From an uncultured Polyangiaceae bacterium (GTDB taxonomy: Bacteria; Myxococcota_A; Polyangia; Polyangiales; Houyiibacteriaceae), in assembly GCA_947258625.1 (NCBI GenBank), contig CAMYJN010000137.1, positions 1-6,631 on the forward strand: 6,631 bases of DNA, given 5' to 3'. Shown piece after piece: positions 6,459 to 6,631 of this stretch (its first letter is position 1; the number at the start of each line of letters is the position of its first letter). The translations under genes were made by a program, and so were the position numbers. The notes beneath the pieces were generated by a model, which was not told the DNA's origin, did no database searches, and was given only the letters and a program-made list of their open reading frames with translations.

Positions 6459-6631
6459 ATGACCGACCGAATCTATGACGGCGCGCTGGACCTGATCGGC
6501 CACACGCCCTTGGTGCGGCTAGCGCGAATCAGCGATGACAAAGGCGCCGAGATCTGCGGAAAGCTCGAATCGCACAACGTCGCCGGCTCGGTCAAAGACC
6601 GGCCTGCGCTTTCGATGATCCTCGCCGCCGA
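6459..6631 (+). CDS. cysM: Cysteine synthase, CysM-like (O-acetylserine sulfhydrylase B), N-terminal part only
   Basis: 57 codons plus two bases of a PLP-dependent cysteine synthase; the gene runs off the right edge. These enzymes make cysteine from O-acetylserine (or related activated serines) and sulfide or thiosulfate in the cytosol. Visible landmarks are IGHTPLVRL (13-21) and GSVKDRPALSMI (43-54), where Lys46 is the expected PLP-binding lysine. The pattern LES-HNVAGSVKDR-ALSMI-AA resembles CysM (E. coli has NNPAGSVKDRAALSMI) more than typical CysK, but the fragment does not include the regions that separate CysM, CysK and cystathionine beta-synthase with certainty. The Pro of the usual NPxGSVKDR is Val41 here. 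ATG at 6459 is 26 bases after the PhoH gene stop; no Shine-Dalgarno is seen. Confidence 0.82.
   Translation, partial: MTDRIYDGALDLIGHTPLVRLARISDDKGAEICGKLESHNVAGSVKDRPALSMILAA

Noticed and set aside
1..6631. Mobile element, CRISPR array, tRNA/rRNA, toxin-antitoxin or defence cluster
   Set aside because: Looked for repeats, transposase or nuclease motifs and RNA gene signatures on both strands and saw none; gene content is core metabolism, envelope and signalling.

Overview
The window is a GC-rich (roughly 60% by eye), densely coding stretch of a Gram-negative chromosome. BamD and a YqgE/AlgH-family protein indicate an outer-membrane bacterium. The high GC, the mosaic phosphorelay protein and the large TPR content suggest a deltaproteobacterial or Myxococcota-like lineage. 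That placement is inference, because no rRNA or other strong marker is present.

Layout. Two genes read leftward at the left end: an unrecognised gene cut by the window edge (1-153, possibly starting at 291) and a PlsC-type acyltransferase (257-1006). Across a 58-base divergent intergenic region, six genes read rightward: a yqgE-family gene (1065-1637), bamD (1706-2506), a TPR protein (2575-3282), a large multidomain response regulator (3338-5383), a PhoH/YbeZ-type ATPase (5485-6432) and the start of a cysteine synthase most like CysM (6459 to the edge). Gaps between the rightward genes are about 26 to 101 bases. No convincing rho-independent terminator was seen between them, so part or all of the series could be co-transcribed.

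Functions. PlsC-type acyltransferase (phospholipid synthesis) and BamD (outer-membrane protein assembly) both concern the envelope. The TPR protein next to bamD is a possible partner, but nothing in its sequence fixes a role. YbeZ/PhoH proteins are linked to RNA metabolism and CysM to cysteine synthesis, so the rightward series is mixed housekeeping rather than one pathway.

The least ordinary gene is the 681-residue signalling protein. It has one intact receiver domain, a histidine phosphotransfer domain, a receiver that has lost its phosphoacceptor Asp, a second receiver-like region with no recognisable active site, and a C-terminal GGDEF-like domain whose signature has become DDDTF. It looks like a phosphorelay protein whose output is binding or scaffolding rather than cyclic-di-GMP synthesis. 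I found no mobile element, CRISPR array, tRNA, rRNA or defence system, and most of the window is ordinary core genome.
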